From an uncultured Lachnospiraceae bacterium (GTDB taxonomy: Bacteria; Bacillota; Clostridia; Lachnospirales; Lachnospiraceae): 46,396 nt of DNA. Below the pieces are notes generated by a model. It ran no database searches, was not told the DNA's origin, and saw only the letters and a program-made list of their open reading frames with translations. A program made the translations under genes and the position numbers. Location of the stretch: positions 1 through 46,396 of the forward strand of contig CACXUY010000012.1 in the NCBI GenBank assembly GCA_902770965.1. The letters are read 5' to 3'. This document shows positions 38,017 through 46,396 of this stretch, one piece after another. Within the stretch, counting starts at the first letter, position 1. Each line of letters begins with the position of its first letter.

Positions 38017-40155
38017 ATGGAGTATTTGGCACATATATCAGAAGATGGTCATACACAGACAGTACTTGAGCATCTGGAGAATACAGCAGAATTGTGCGCA
38101 GGCTTTGCGAAGGCATTTGGAGCAGAGGAACAAGGACGCTTGATTGGCAAAGCCCATGATATTGGAAAATGCTCAGATGCTTTTCAGAAACGCTTGAGCG
38201 GAGGGCATATAGTTGATCACGCCACGGCAGGAGCAGTTGAGTGTGCCAAGCAGAATGCGATTTGGGCTGCCGGGTGTGTAGCTGGACATCATGGAGGATT
38301 GCCGGATTTTGGCAACCTCAAGAATGACACGGATGAAGACGCAACCTTGTTTGGGCGATTAAAAAGAGGAATTAGCGGGAAGATACCTTCTTATATATCT
38401 CCGGTGGCGTTATCTAAAGCACCTAATCCGAATCATTATGGAAAAGATAATCTGACAAATTCATATATTATCCGTATGCTTTATTCGTGTCTGGTAGATG
38501 CAGATTATCTGGACACGGAACAGTTCATGTCAAATGGGAGCCATCGTGAGTCTGCTGCGGAATCTATTCCAGTTCTTTGCGAGAAGCTAAAGCGTTATAT
38601 CGAACCATGGTGGAATCCGACAAATGAGTTAAATAAAAAACGTTGTGAGATCTTAAGGGCATGTATAGAAGAAGGGACGCAAGGAAAAGGAGTATACACC
38701 CTCACAGTACCCACCGGAGGTGGAAAAACAATTGCTTCGATGGCATTTTCATTGGTCCATGCTAAAGAGAATGCGATGGATAGAGTAATATATGTTATTC
38801 CTTATACTTCTATCATAGAACAGACAGCAGCTATTTTCCGCAATGTTTTTGGGAAAGAGAATGTGATCGAGCACCATTCGAATGCTGGGTATGAGATCAA
38901 GGAAAATGGATCGACAGCGCAGTATAAACCGAGCAGGGCGATTGAAAACTGGGACGCTCCAATTATTGTCACGACTGCGGTGCAGTTTTTTGAGTCAATC
39001 TACGCGAACCGCTCTTCAAAGTGCAGGAAGCTCCACAATATCGCCAATAGTGTTATCGTATTTGATGAAGCCCAGATGCTCCCAACAGATCATTTGCGTC
39101 CGTGTGTGGCAGCAATTGCAAAGTTGGTAGAATTGTTTGGTTCAACCGCGGTGCTCTGTACCGCGACTCAGCCAGTATTGAATGATCTTTTTATGCAGTA
39201 CATATCGCAGCAGTATACTATAAAGGAACTGTGCCCCAAAATGATGGATATGTATGCTGCTTTTAAGCGTGTAAGCATTATTAATATAGGTAACATTGAT
39301 ATCGCTGAATTAGTAATACGTTTAGAAGAATTGCCGCAAGTCTTATGTATAGTGAACAGCAGGAAACCCGCTCAAGAGATATTTGACAGACTGTCTGAAG
39401 AAGGAAGCTTTCATTTGTCTACATTAATGTATCCGGCACATAGAAGGTCGGTATTATCGGAGATAAGGTTGAGATTAAAGGAAGGCAAGCCGTGTCGCGT
39501 AATATCAACATCTCTGATTGAAGCCGGAGTGGATGTTGACTTTCCGGCAGTGTTTAGGGAGATGACTGGGCTAGACTCTATCCTTCAGGCTGCAGGAAGA
39601 TGTAATCGTGAGGGCAAACATCCTGCGGAAAGCAGTATAGTAACGGTTTTTGAAGGAGTATCGAATACACCGCAATTATTAAAGGTTAATATCGGGGCAG
39701 CAAGGGAGGTCATAGGTTCGGAGGTTGACGCGACGTCACCGGAAACTATAGAAAAATATTTCAAAGCGTATCGTTCGCTGGCTGGAACAAGATTGGACAG
39801 AGCTGAAGTTATTTCTTCTTTTGAGAACGGTATACAAGGACGGATGTTGCCTTTCTGCTCAGTAGCAGAAAAGTTTCATTTGATTAATGATAATACGAAA
39901 ACCATATATATTCCGCTTGAAAAAGGGGAACGATTAGTTCAGCGATTAAGTGAAGGAGAACATTCACGCGAACTTTTCCGTGAATTAGGTCAATATTGTG
40001 TGAATGTATATGAGAATCAGTTTTACATGCTAATGGGGATAAATGCATTGACACACATAGATGACAATAGTGCCATATTAAAAAATACGCAGTTGTATGA
40101 TAATACGGTGGGATTGGATGTCAACGATGTATCTAATGGATGCTTAATAAACTGA
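38017..40155 (+). CDS. cas3: CRISPR-associated helicase/nuclease Cas3 (type I-C)
   Basis: The 712-residue protein fuses an N-terminal HD nuclease to a superfamily 2 helicase. HD residues: H19, H47-D48 (KAHDIGK) and the later His of AGHHGGLPD. Helicase: Walker A PTGGGKT (about residue 232), DEAQ box (about 350), TATQP motif III, and QAAGRCNREG motif VI. It is recruited by the Cascade complex to unwind and degrade target DNA. TAGGAG precedes the ATG. It is first of seven cas genes on one strand, 63 bases before cas5. Confidence 0.96.
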   Translation: MEYLAHISEDGHTQTVLEHLENTAELCAGFAKAFGAEEQGRLIGKAHDIGKCSDAFQKRLSGGHIVDHATAGAVECAKQNAIWAAGCVAGHHGGLPDFGNLKNDTDEDATLFGRLKRGISGKIPSYISPVALSKAPNPNHYGKDNLTNSYIIRMLYSCLVDADYLDTEQFMSNGSHRESAAESIPVLCEKLKRYIEPWWNPTNELNKKRCEILRACIEEGTQGKGVYTLTVPTGGGKTIASMAFSLVHAKENAMDRVIYVIPYTSIIEQTAAIFRNVFGKENVIEHHSNAGYEIKENGSTAQYKPSRAIENWDAPIIVTTAVQFFESIYANRSSKCRKLHNIANSVIVFDEAQMLPTDHLRPCVAAIAKLVELFGSTAVLCTATQPVLNDLFMQYISQQYTIKELCPKMMDMYAAFKRVSIINIGNIDIAELVIRLEELPQVLCIVNSRKPAQEIFDRLSEEGSFHLSTLMYPAHRRSVLSEIRLRLKEGKPCRVISTSLIEAGVDVDFPAVFREMTGLDSILQAAGRCNREGKHPAESSIVTVFEGVSNTPQLLKVNIGAAREVIGSEVDATSPETIEKYFKAYRSLAGTRLDRAEVISSFENGIQGRMLPFCSVAEKFHLINDNTKTIYIPLEKGERLVQRLSEGEHSRELFRELGQYCVNVYENQFYMLMGINALTHIDDNSAILKNTQLYDNTVGLDVNDVSNGCLIN

Positions 40156-40218
40156 ACCTCATATGATTCAAGATAATTATGAAATATGGATATAATCTTT
40201 AGAAAGGAGTGATCTGGA

Positions 40219-40881
40219 TTGTCGATTTCATTGGAGGTATGGGGAGATTATGCTTGTTTTTCCCGTCCCGAAATGAAGGTCGAACGTGTGAGTTACGACG
40301 TTATCACGCCATCGGCAGCTCGAGGGCTGATTGAAGCGATAATGTGGCATCCAGGTATGCGGTGGTGTATAGATCGCATACAAGTATGCAGCCCTATACG
40401 TTTTACCAACATTCGGAGAAATGAAGTAAAAGATGTAATATCTGCTCGTACCGTAAAAACAGCGATGGATAGAGGGGAGGGAAAACTATATATAGCCACA
40501 TCTGACAGTATTCAGCAGCGTGCGGCTATGATTCTTAAGGATGTTAGGTATGTAATTGATGCTCATTTCGAGATGACAGACAAGGCATCGCCAAGTGACA
40601 GCGAGGCTAAGTTTCATGAGATGACAAAAAGGCGCATCAGTAAAGGGCAGTTTTATCATCAGCCTTGTTTTGGAGTGCGTGAATTTCCCGCATATTTTCG
40701 CATGTGCGAAGAAAAGCTTGATTGTCCTGAGGAGCTGTTAGGGGAAAAAGATTTGGGCTGGATGTTATTAGACATGGATTACTCTGACCCGGCAGATATT
40801 CGTCCTATTTTCTTTCGTGCGGTAATGCGGGATGGAGTTATTACGGTACCTGATCCTTCAAGTGAGGGGGTGACTGGATGA
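40219..40881 (+). CDS. cas5c: Cas5c (Cas5d), crRNA-processing Cascade subunit
   Basis: The 220-residue RAMP protein replaces Cas6 in type I-C: it cuts the repeat stem and stays on the 5' handle of the crRNA. It opens SLEVWGDYACFSRPEMKVERVSY, with SAARGLIEAIMWHP typical of the family. The start is TTG at 40219, supported by AAAGGAG nine bases upstream. The stop overlaps the cas8c start (ATGA). Length is normal. Confidence 0.95.
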   Translation: MSISLEVWGDYACFSRPEMKVERVSYDVITPSAARGLIEAIMWHPGMRWCIDRIQVCSPIRFTNIRRNEVKDVISARTVKTAMDRGEGKLYIATSDSIQQRAAMILKDVRYVIDAHFEMTDKASPSDSEAKFHEMTKRRISKGQFYHQPCFGVREFPAYFRMCEEKLDCPEELLGEKDLGWMLLDMDYSDPADIRPIFFRAVMRDGVITVPDPSSEGVTG

Positions 40882-42596
40882 TTCTACAGGCATTAACACA
40901 GTATTATGAGGATCTTGTAGAAAAAGATCAAATAGCTCGCCCCGGTTGGGCAAAAGCGAAAATCAGTTATGCTTTGTGCATAGACACTGAGGGTGAACTA
41001 AAACAGATTATTCCATTAATAGAGGAAACTGGCGGAAAGAAGCCGCAGCCGCAACAGTTCAATCTGCCAGCTCCTGTTAAAAGAACTATGGGGATTGCAT
41101 CCAATTTTCTCTGGGATAACTCTACATATTTGCTTGGAATTGATGCCAAGAAAAACCCTGAGAGGAGCATGAAATGTTTTAAGGTTTGCAAGGAGCTGCA
41201 TCATACTCTACTTGATGGGAAGGATAATGATGTAATAAGAGGAGTATTGAATTTCTTTGATCATTGGGAACCATCGAATGCTGATAATTGCCCTGTATTA
41301 AAGGATGAATATGATGCAATAATCGGTGGCGCGAATTTGTTGTTTCGCGTTAATGGGGAATTTGTTCATGATAATAATGATGTTAGGAGCGCATGGCAGG
41401 ACTATTATGACCATATCGAAGGTGACATGCGTCAATGTTTGGTCACGGGCAAAGAAAGTGTAATTGCAGCGGTTCACCCTGCAATTAAGGGAGTAGATGG
41501 GGCTCAATCTACAGGGGCGGCAATGGTTTCCTTCAACGCATCTGCGTTCTGTTCTTATGGGCAGGATCAGAGCTACAATGCTCCTGTTAGTAAGTATGCA
41601 GCTTTTGCATATACTTCAGCTCTTAATCATTTGTTGTCTGATCGCAAAAATGTTCAGAAAATCGGCGACACTTCCATTGTTTGTTGGGCAGAAGGTGCGG
41701 AACCTCAGTATCAAGAATTCACTTATGCGGCACTTTTTGGACAAGAAGAGGAAGGACTTACTGAAGATGATATAAGAGATGCTTTGGCTAAACTAGCTGA
41801 TGGCAAGCCTGTGCCAGAACGAGGATTGGAAGCAAGCCGTCCGTTTTATATCCTTGGACTGTCTCCAAATTCAGCAAGACTTTCTGTGAGATTCTTTTAT
41901 CGGGATACTTTTGGCAATTTGATGAAGAATGTCAATAGTCATCATAAAAGAATGGAGATCGTGCGTCCTGCTTATGACCGATTCAACACTATTCCTCTAT
42001 GGGCAATGCTAAATGAAACGGTTAATCCTAATTCCAAAGAAAAGAATGCAAGTCCGGTAATGGCAGGAGCTACAGCCAGAGCAATATTTACTGGAAGTAT
42101 GTATCCGGCCGCGTTGCTCGAGCAAACTATGCTTCGTATTCGAGCAGAACATAATGTAAACCGTGGTAAAGCTGCAATAATTAAGGCGTACTTTTTAAGA
42201 AATCAACATAATGATTGTCCGAAGGAGGTATTGACAGTGGCGTTAAATGAAGCAAGTACAAATCCTGCATACACTCTGGGAAGATTGTTTTCTCTCTATG
42301 AAGCAGTGCAGGAAGATGCGAATCCTGGCATCAATGCAACCATCAAAGACAAGTATTTTAATTCAGCGGCATCCACTCCGGCTACGATTTTTCCTTTTCT
42401 GGATAATCTCTGCCAGAAACATTTACGCAAGATAAATACATCAAAGCGTATATGGTATGAACAGCAGATCAGGAAGTTGGCGGAGGTATTCGGAGAGGCA
42501 TACCCTTCACGGTTAAGCTTGCCGCAGCAGGGCTCATTTAATCTTGGATATTATCATCAGACGCAGAAGCGTTATGAGAAGAAGGAGGATAAATAA
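40878..42596 (+). CDS. cas8c: Cas8c (Csd1), large Cascade subunit
   Basis: The 572-residue protein is the large subunit of the type I-C effector that recognises the PAM and helps recruit Cas3. It begins MILQALTQYYEDL and has the family phrase CLVTGKESVIAAVHPAIKGVDGAQSTGAA near residue 190. FILGLSPNSARLSVRFF-like text follows near 330. An internal start inside cas8 genes often makes a separate Cas11-like small subunit; I cannot fix such a start here. It overlaps cas5 by four bases. Confidence 0.95.
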   Translation: MILQALTQYYEDLVEKDQIARPGWAKAKISYALCIDTEGELKQIIPLIEETGGKKPQPQQFNLPAPVKRTMGIASNFLWDNSTYLLGIDAKKNPERSMKCFKVCKELHHTLLDGKDNDVIRGVLNFFDHWEPSNADNCPVLKDEYDAIIGGANLLFRVNGEFVHDNNDVRSAWQDYYDHIEGDMRQCLVTGKESVIAAVHPAIKGVDGAQSTGAAMVSFNASAFCSYGQDQSYNAPVSKYAAFAYTSALNHLLSDRKNVQKIGDTSIVCWAEGAEPQYQEFTYAALFGQEEEGLTEDDIRDALAKLADGKPVPERGLEASRPFYILGLSPNSARLSVRFFYRDTFGNLMKNVNSHHKRMEIVRPAYDRFNTIPLWAMLNETVNPNSKEKNASPVMAGATARAIFTGSMYPAALLEQTMLRIRAEHNVNRGKAAIIKAYFLRNQHNDCPKEVLTVALNEASTNPAYTLGRLFSLYEAVQEDANPGINATIKDKYFNSAASTPATIFPFLDNLCQKHLRKINTSKRIWYEQQIRKLAEVFGEAYPSRLSLPQQGSFNLGYYHQTQKRYEKKEDK

Positions 42597-42598
42597 TA

Positions 42599-43516
42599 AT
42601 GGAAGCTATTAAGAATCGCTATGAGTTTGTTGTTTTATTTGATGTTGAAAATGGAAATCCTAACGGGGATCCAGATGCGGGCAATATGCCGAGGATCGAT
42701 CCAGAGTCTGGATATGGTCTTGTCACTGACGTCTGTATCAAGAGAAAAATCCGTAATTATGTAGAAATGGTAAAGGAAGATAGTACAGGATATAGAATCT
42801 ATATTAAGAGCGGAGTTCCTCTGAATCGCAGTGATAGTGAAGCATTTGCCGATGTAGGTATTGGCGATGCTTCTGCTAAGAAATCTGTGGATTTACAGAA
42901 AGAAGTAAAGGAAAAGAAAAAGCAAGGTGTGGACGTGGACCGTGCCGTCCTTAATTATCTTTGCAGCAATTTCTTTGATATCCGTACATTTGGGGCAGTG
43001 ATAACGACAGCGGTAAAAGGAGCACTAAATTGTGGTCAGGTGCGTGGTCCGGTGCAACTGGGCTTTTCTCGTAGCATAGACCCTATTTTGCCTCAGGAGG
43101 TAACAATAACACGTACTGCAATCACAACTGAGGCAGATGCCGAAAAAAAGGGTACTGAGATGGGACGGAAATATATTATTCCATATGCCCTTTATCGGTG
43201 TGAAGGTTATATTTCCGCAAATCTTGCACGGAAGACAACTGGCTTCTCAGAAGAGGATCTCGCACTTTTATGGGATGCTATCATCAATATGTTTGAAAGC
43301 GATCACTCTGCAGCTCGTGGGAAGATGGCAGTACGTGAACTTATTGTGTTTAAGCATGACAGTGAGTTGGGAAATGCTCCTGCCTATAAGCTTTTTAATC
43401 TTGTTAAGGTGCAGAAAAAAGAAGATATCACTGCACCCCGAGCATATTCAGATTATACAATCGAGGTTGAAATAGATAAACTCCCTCAAGGAGTAAGTTG
43501 TCAGCGTTTATTGTAA
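42599..43516 (+). CDS. cas7c: Cas7c (Csd2), Cascade backbone subunit
   Basis: The 305-residue RAMP protein polymerises along the crRNA spacer. Family text is clear: YEFVVLFDVENGNPNGDPDAGN at the N-terminus, DVCIKRKIRNYV, FDIRTFGAV near residue 127, and RGPVQLGFSRSIDPI. GAAGGAGG lies just upstream; the gene begins two bases after the cas8c stop. No truncation. Confidence 0.96.
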   Translation: MEAIKNRYEFVVLFDVENGNPNGDPDAGNMPRIDPESGYGLVTDVCIKRKIRNYVEMVKEDSTGYRIYIKSGVPLNRSDSEAFADVGIGDASAKKSVDLQKEVKEKKKQGVDVDRAVLNYLCSNFFDIRTFGAVITTAVKGALNCGQVRGPVQLGFSRSIDPILPQEVTITRTAITTEADAEKKGTEMGRKYIIPYALYRCEGYISANLARKTTGFSEEDLALLWDAIINMFESDHSAARGKMAVRELIVFKHDSELGNAPAYKLFNLVKVQKKEDITAPRAYSDYTIEVEIDKLPQGVSCQRLL

Positions 43517-43557
43517 ATTGACAGGTGATGTCTTTCCTGAATCAGAGGAGGTAATTA

Positions 43558-44226
43558 TTGAAAGAATATAAAGAAGAAGAGTACATTCTGCTTTCAGGAA
43601 TCCAGCATTTTCTTTTTTGTCGGCGTCAGTGGGCACTTGCATATATCGAGAATCAATGGGAAGACAATGTGAAAACCATTCAGGGAGAAATAATGCATAA
43701 GCGTGCCCATGATGCTGGTATCAGGGAGAAGAGAGGCGATATCCTCACAGTTCGCGGGCTGAGAATTCAGTCCGCGAAACTGGGAGTCTCGGGAGAGTGT
43801 GATGTCGTAGAGTTTCACAAGGATGAGAATGGAGTCATGCTTCACGGAGAGGAAGGGAAATGGTTGCCTTATCCGGTAGAATACAAGCGCGGAACGGTCA
43901 AGGAAGGTCCTTACGATGAAGCCCAACTATGCGGACAGGCAATGTGCCTGGAGGAAATGCTATGCTGTGAGATTGGAGAAGGGGCTCTTTTTTATGGTGA
44001 AAACCAGAGAAGACATAAGGTGATTTTCACGGATGAGCTCCGAGAGACAGTGCGCTTCGCAATCAATGAGATGCATCAAATATATGATCGTGGTTCAACA
44101 CCAAAAGTCAAGCCTAAAAAGGGATGTTATGCATGCTCGCTAAAGAATCGGTGTTTGCCCAGTCTTATGAAAGAACAGTCAGCGATAGAATACATGAAGC
44201 AGTCACTTCGAGGAGATGAGGATTGA
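43558..44226 (+). CDS. cas4: Cas4 adaptation nuclease
   Basis: The 222-residue RecB-like iron-sulfur nuclease trims prespacers and fixes PAM orientation for Cas1-Cas2. First cluster Cys in FLFCRRQ near residue 21; the other three in GCYACSLKNRC near the C-terminus. Nuclease motifs: GECDVVEFH, PVEYKRG and QLCGQAMCLEE. It starts with TTG at 43558 behind AGAGGAGG. Its stop overlaps the cas1 start. Confidence 0.95.
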   Translation: MKEYKEEEYILLSGIQHFLFCRRQWALAYIENQWEDNVKTIQGEIMHKRAHDAGIREKRGDILTVRGLRIQSAKLGVSGECDVVEFHKDENGVMLHGEEGKWLPYPVEYKRGTVKEGPYDEAQLCGQAMCLEEMLCCEIGEGALFYGENQRRHKVIFTDELRETVRFAINEMHQIYDRGSTPKVKPKKGCYACSLKNRCLPSLMKEQSAIEYMKQSLRGDED

Positions 44227-45254
44227 AACAGCTTTTAAATACTTTGTTCGTGACCACTGAGAATGCCTATGCGTCACTTGATAAGGAAAATGTCGTTTTG
44301 CGTGTTGAGGATGATATGATAGCAAGATATCCTCTTCATATTCTGGAAGGAATCTGTCTTTTTACCTATAGCGGCGCTTCGCCCGCGCTTATGGGAGAAT
44401 GCGCGAAACGAGGTATTAACCTTACATTTCTGACACCAAATGGCAAATTTCTTGCAAGGACTATTGGGGAAAGCAAAGGGAATGTATTGCTGCGCAGGAC
44501 ACAATATAGGGTAGCGGATGATGAGAGCCAGAGCACTAAGATTGCAAGATCGTTTATCTTCGGCAAGGTTAACAATGCGAAAAATATCCTATCCAGGATG
44601 AGACGAGATCATGCTGAAAGAATCGATGATGAGGCTTTTATTACGGCTATTCATCAGATGCGTGATGCATTGGGTTTGATATTGGATGCGGACAGCCTGG
44701 ATTCGTTGAGAGGTTTTGAAGGCGCGGCCAGCAGCATATATTTTAGACGGCTGGATGATATGATATTAAGGGACAAGGACAATTTCTACTTCCATGAAAG
44801 GAATCGGCGTCCGCCTAAAGATAATGTCAATGCCATGCTTTCATTTGCCTATGTGCTGCTAGCAGGAGAATGTGCATCCGCGTTGGAGAATGTCGGTCTT
44901 GATGCTTACGTGGGTGTATTTCATCAGGATAGGTCTGGAAGGAAATCATTGGCTCTGGATCTTATGGAGGAATTACGGCCATGTATGGCAGACCGCTTTG
45001 TTTTAAAATTGATAAATGACCGTGTTGTTCAGGCTGATGATTTCATTAAGCAGCAAAGCGGTGCTGTAGAGCTGAAGGATGACGCGAGGAAGAGGTTCTT
45101 GAAGGAATGGCAGACGAAGAAACAGGTAGAGATTACACATCCATTCCTTAAAGAGAAAATACAGTGGGGGCTGGTGCCGCATGTTCAGGCGCTGCTGTTG
45201 GCAAGATATTTGCGTGGCGACATCGATGCGTATCCGCCTTTCTTGTATAAATGA
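44223..45254 (+). CDS. cas1: Cas1 integrase (type I-C)
   Basis: The 343-residue integrase inserts new spacers with Cas2. It has the helical catalytic domain with ECASALENVGLDAYVGVFHQ, and RSGRKSLALDLMEELRP carrying the family His/Asp metal ligands; the catalytic Glu is in GFEGAAS. The start is TTG overlapping the cas4 stop (TTGA). Together with cas5 and cas4 it makes three TTG starts among seven cas genes. Confidence 0.95.
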   Translation: MKQLLNTLFVTTENAYASLDKENVVLRVEDDMIARYPLHILEGICLFTYSGASPALMGECAKRGINLTFLTPNGKFLARTIGESKGNVLLRRTQYRVADDESQSTKIARSFIFGKVNNAKNILSRMRRDHAERIDDEAFITAIHQMRDALGLILDADSLDSLRGFEGAASSIYFRRLDDMILRDKDNFYFHERNRRPPKDNVNAMLSFAYVLLAGECASALENVGLDAYVGVFHQDRSGRKSLALDLMEELRPCMADRFVLKLINDRVVQADDFIKQQSGAVELKDDARKRFLKEWQTKKQVEITHPFLKEKIQWGLVPHVQALLLARYLRGDIDAYPPFLYK

Positions 45255-45293
45255 AAGATATATGTTGGTTTGTGGGTTCAGCGGAGGTTTGGG

Positions 45294-45584
45294 ATGTTGG
45301 TGCTGGTGACCTATGATGTGAATACGTCCAACAGCTCTGGCCAGAAAAGACTAAATCGCATTGCAAAAGAATGCGTGAAGCATGGACAGAGGGTACAGAA
45401 TTCAGTGTTTGAGTGCAGCCTGGATGCCGGGCAGCTTTGTATGCTGAAGGACAGGCTACTTGAGATAGCTGATCTGGAAAAGGACAGCCTGAGATTCTAT
45501 AATCTGGGGAATAATTATAGTTCTAGGATCGAATCGTATGGCGTAAAAACAGGGTATGACCCCAAGGGGGTTCTGATGGTTTGA
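45294..45584 (+). CDS. cas2: Cas2 adaptation subunit
   Basis: The 96-residue ferredoxin-fold protein pairs with Cas1 as the structural core of the integration complex. It opens MLVLVTYDVNT, with the conserved Asp after TY, and has VQNSVFECSLDAGQ. GGAGG six bases upstream sets ATG 45294; the longer frame from 45270 is unsupported. It is the last gene before the leader. Confidence 0.95.
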   Translation: MLVLVTYDVNTSNSSGQKRLNRIAKECVKHGQRVQNSVFECSLDAGQLCMLKDRLLEIADLEKDSLRFYNLGNNYSSRIESYGVKTGYDPKGVLMV

Positions 45585-45901
45585 ACATGACCTGTGTAAA
45601 CTAAATTGTGTCCAGAAAATCTAGTTATCAAACGCTTAACCGTAGATTGAGAGTCAGCGTAGAAGTCTGTTCAGGCAGCTGGAAGAGTTCTGATAATTAA
45701 TAATGGCTTAGTGCGAAGCATAAGCTATCATGAAAAGTCTGGCAGGTTCGCACTGAAGTCTGGGTAGGAAAGAAGGGGATTATAATAGAATGGAGGTATC
45801 GAACAATGAAGAGATACTGAAATATATGGAAATATAGTGGATTTATAAAATGATAAACTATTATGGTGCAATTATTTGACACAATACGTCAAATTTTTGC
45901 G
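45585..45901 (+). other. CRISPR leader
   Basis: This A+T-rich 317-base stretch lies between cas2 and the first repeat. It holds a long-range inverted repeat AGTGCGAA (45710-45717) / TTCGCACT (45747-45754), three copies of AAGTCTG (near 45663, 45735 and 45756), and a perfect palindrome ATTTGAC-N7-GTCAAAT at 45874-45894 ending seven bases before repeat 1. The array promoter should lie here. A 15-codon frame at 45791 is not convincing. Confidence 0.75.
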
Positions 45902-46396
45902 GTCGCACCCCGCGAGGGGTGCGTGGATTGAAATGCACTTGTTCCATAAGACGACAAAGATCGCTATTAGTCGCACCCCGCGAGGGGTGCGTGGATTGAA
46001 ATATTCCGTGCGCCGCAGCAGGAGGAGCTTGAGCGCGTCGCACCCCGCGAGGGGTGCGTGGATTGAAATAGGGACGTTGCGGCGGTTGCCGTGTCAATGT
46101 TTTGTCGCACCCCGCGAGGGGTGCGTGGATTGAAATACCCTCCGAAGAACCTGTCTATATCTTCCTGCGGTCGCACCCCGCGAGGGGTGCGTGGATTGAA
46201 ATGGCGTCATATTCCCAGTCATCAAACCCGATCGAGCAGTCGCACCCCGCGAGGGGTGCGTGGATTGAAATTGTTTAGTGACCATAATATCATCCTCCTA
46301 TTGGGTCGCACCCCGCGAGGGGTGCGTGGATTGAAATTGCCACGTTGACAAGCAAGTCGAGCGGCTCCAGATGTCGCACCCCGCGAGGGGTGCGTG
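45902..46396 (+). CRISPR. Type I-C CRISPR array, 8 repeats (last cut by window end), 7 spacers
   Basis: The 33-bp repeat starts GTCGCACCCC and ends GTGGATTGAAAT, with an 8-bp stem CGCACCCC/GGGGTGCG around GCGA, cut by Cas5c. Repeats start at 45902, 45970, 46037, 46104, 46170, 46239, 46305 and 46373. All seven full copies are identical; the eighth runs off the window after 24 bases. Spacers are 33-36 bases: 45935-45969, 46003-46036, 46070-46103, 46137-46169, 46203-46238, 46272-46304 and 46338-46372. The leader-proximal end is on the left, so the leftmost spacers are the newest. The ATTGAAAT 3' handle is typical of I-C. Confidence 0.98.

Noticed and set aside
45791..45838. Short peptide frame in the CRISPR leader
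   Set aside because: Only 15 codons in a non-coding, A+T-rich leader with no conserved features visible.
45861..46348. Open frames running through the CRISPR array on both strands
   Set aside because: They repeat the translated CRISPR repeat (SHPARGAWIE or NPRTPRGVR type) and are artefacts of the array.

Overview
The window looks like a chromosomal segment of an anaerobic, low-to-mid GC Firmicute, most likely a gut or rumen Clostridia (Lachnospiraceae type). The basis is gene content: a two-iron desulfoferrodoxin, a VTC/DUF4956 pair, CotH and DUF4214 secreted proteins, many 'DLLPxYxDG' zf-HC2 anti-sigma proteins, strong AGGAGG-type ribosome binding sites and frequent TTG starts. Genus is inference. 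I see no rRNA, tRNA, transposase or prophage gene.

Layout. 1-1450: desulfoferrodoxin behind a clear promoter with two operator-like repeats, then a repeat-rich intergenic stretch. 1452-2949: overlapping VTC (polyphosphate polymerase-like) and DUF4956 membrane protein genes. 3845-8839: a giant RND efflux permease with a roughly 500-residue low-complexity/coiled-coil insert. 8895-16754: a CobW-type GTPase, an amidohydrolase-fold protein lacking most metal ligands, a minus-strand HAD phosphatase/MBL hydrolase pair, a Gfo/Idh/MocA protein with a long acidic tail, miaA and a DUF2156 protein. 16978-23053: a secreted CotH/lectin-like/DUF4214 protein, a CtpE-like P-type ATPase and a CYTH protein.

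23309-36640 is an envelope-signalling region. Two paralogous minus-strand operons each encode an ECF sigma factor, a large one-pass zf-HC2 anti-sigma protein and a small one-pass zf-HC2 protein. One also carries a DUF4214 secreted protein, the other a degenerate CPBP protease homologue. Between them lie two tandem paralogues of the stand-alone ComEC-type metallo-beta-lactamase domain (one membrane-anchored, one lipoprotein) with duplicated promoters, a two-gene chromate transporter and two internally deleted pseudogenes.

37227-46396: a small membrane-anchored beta-rich protein, then a complete type I-C CRISPR-Cas locus (cas3-cas5-cas8c-cas7-cas4-cas1-cas2), a leader and an array of eight 33-bp repeats (the last cut by the window edge) with seven spacers. 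This block is visibly richer in A+T than the rest, which suggests separate acquisition.

Three families of short dispersed intergenic repeats recur across the window in both orientations. The least explained items are these repeats, the twin sigma/double anti-sigma modules, the twin ComEC-like exported hydrolases, the giant RND insert and the membrane beta-rich gene beside the CRISPR locus.
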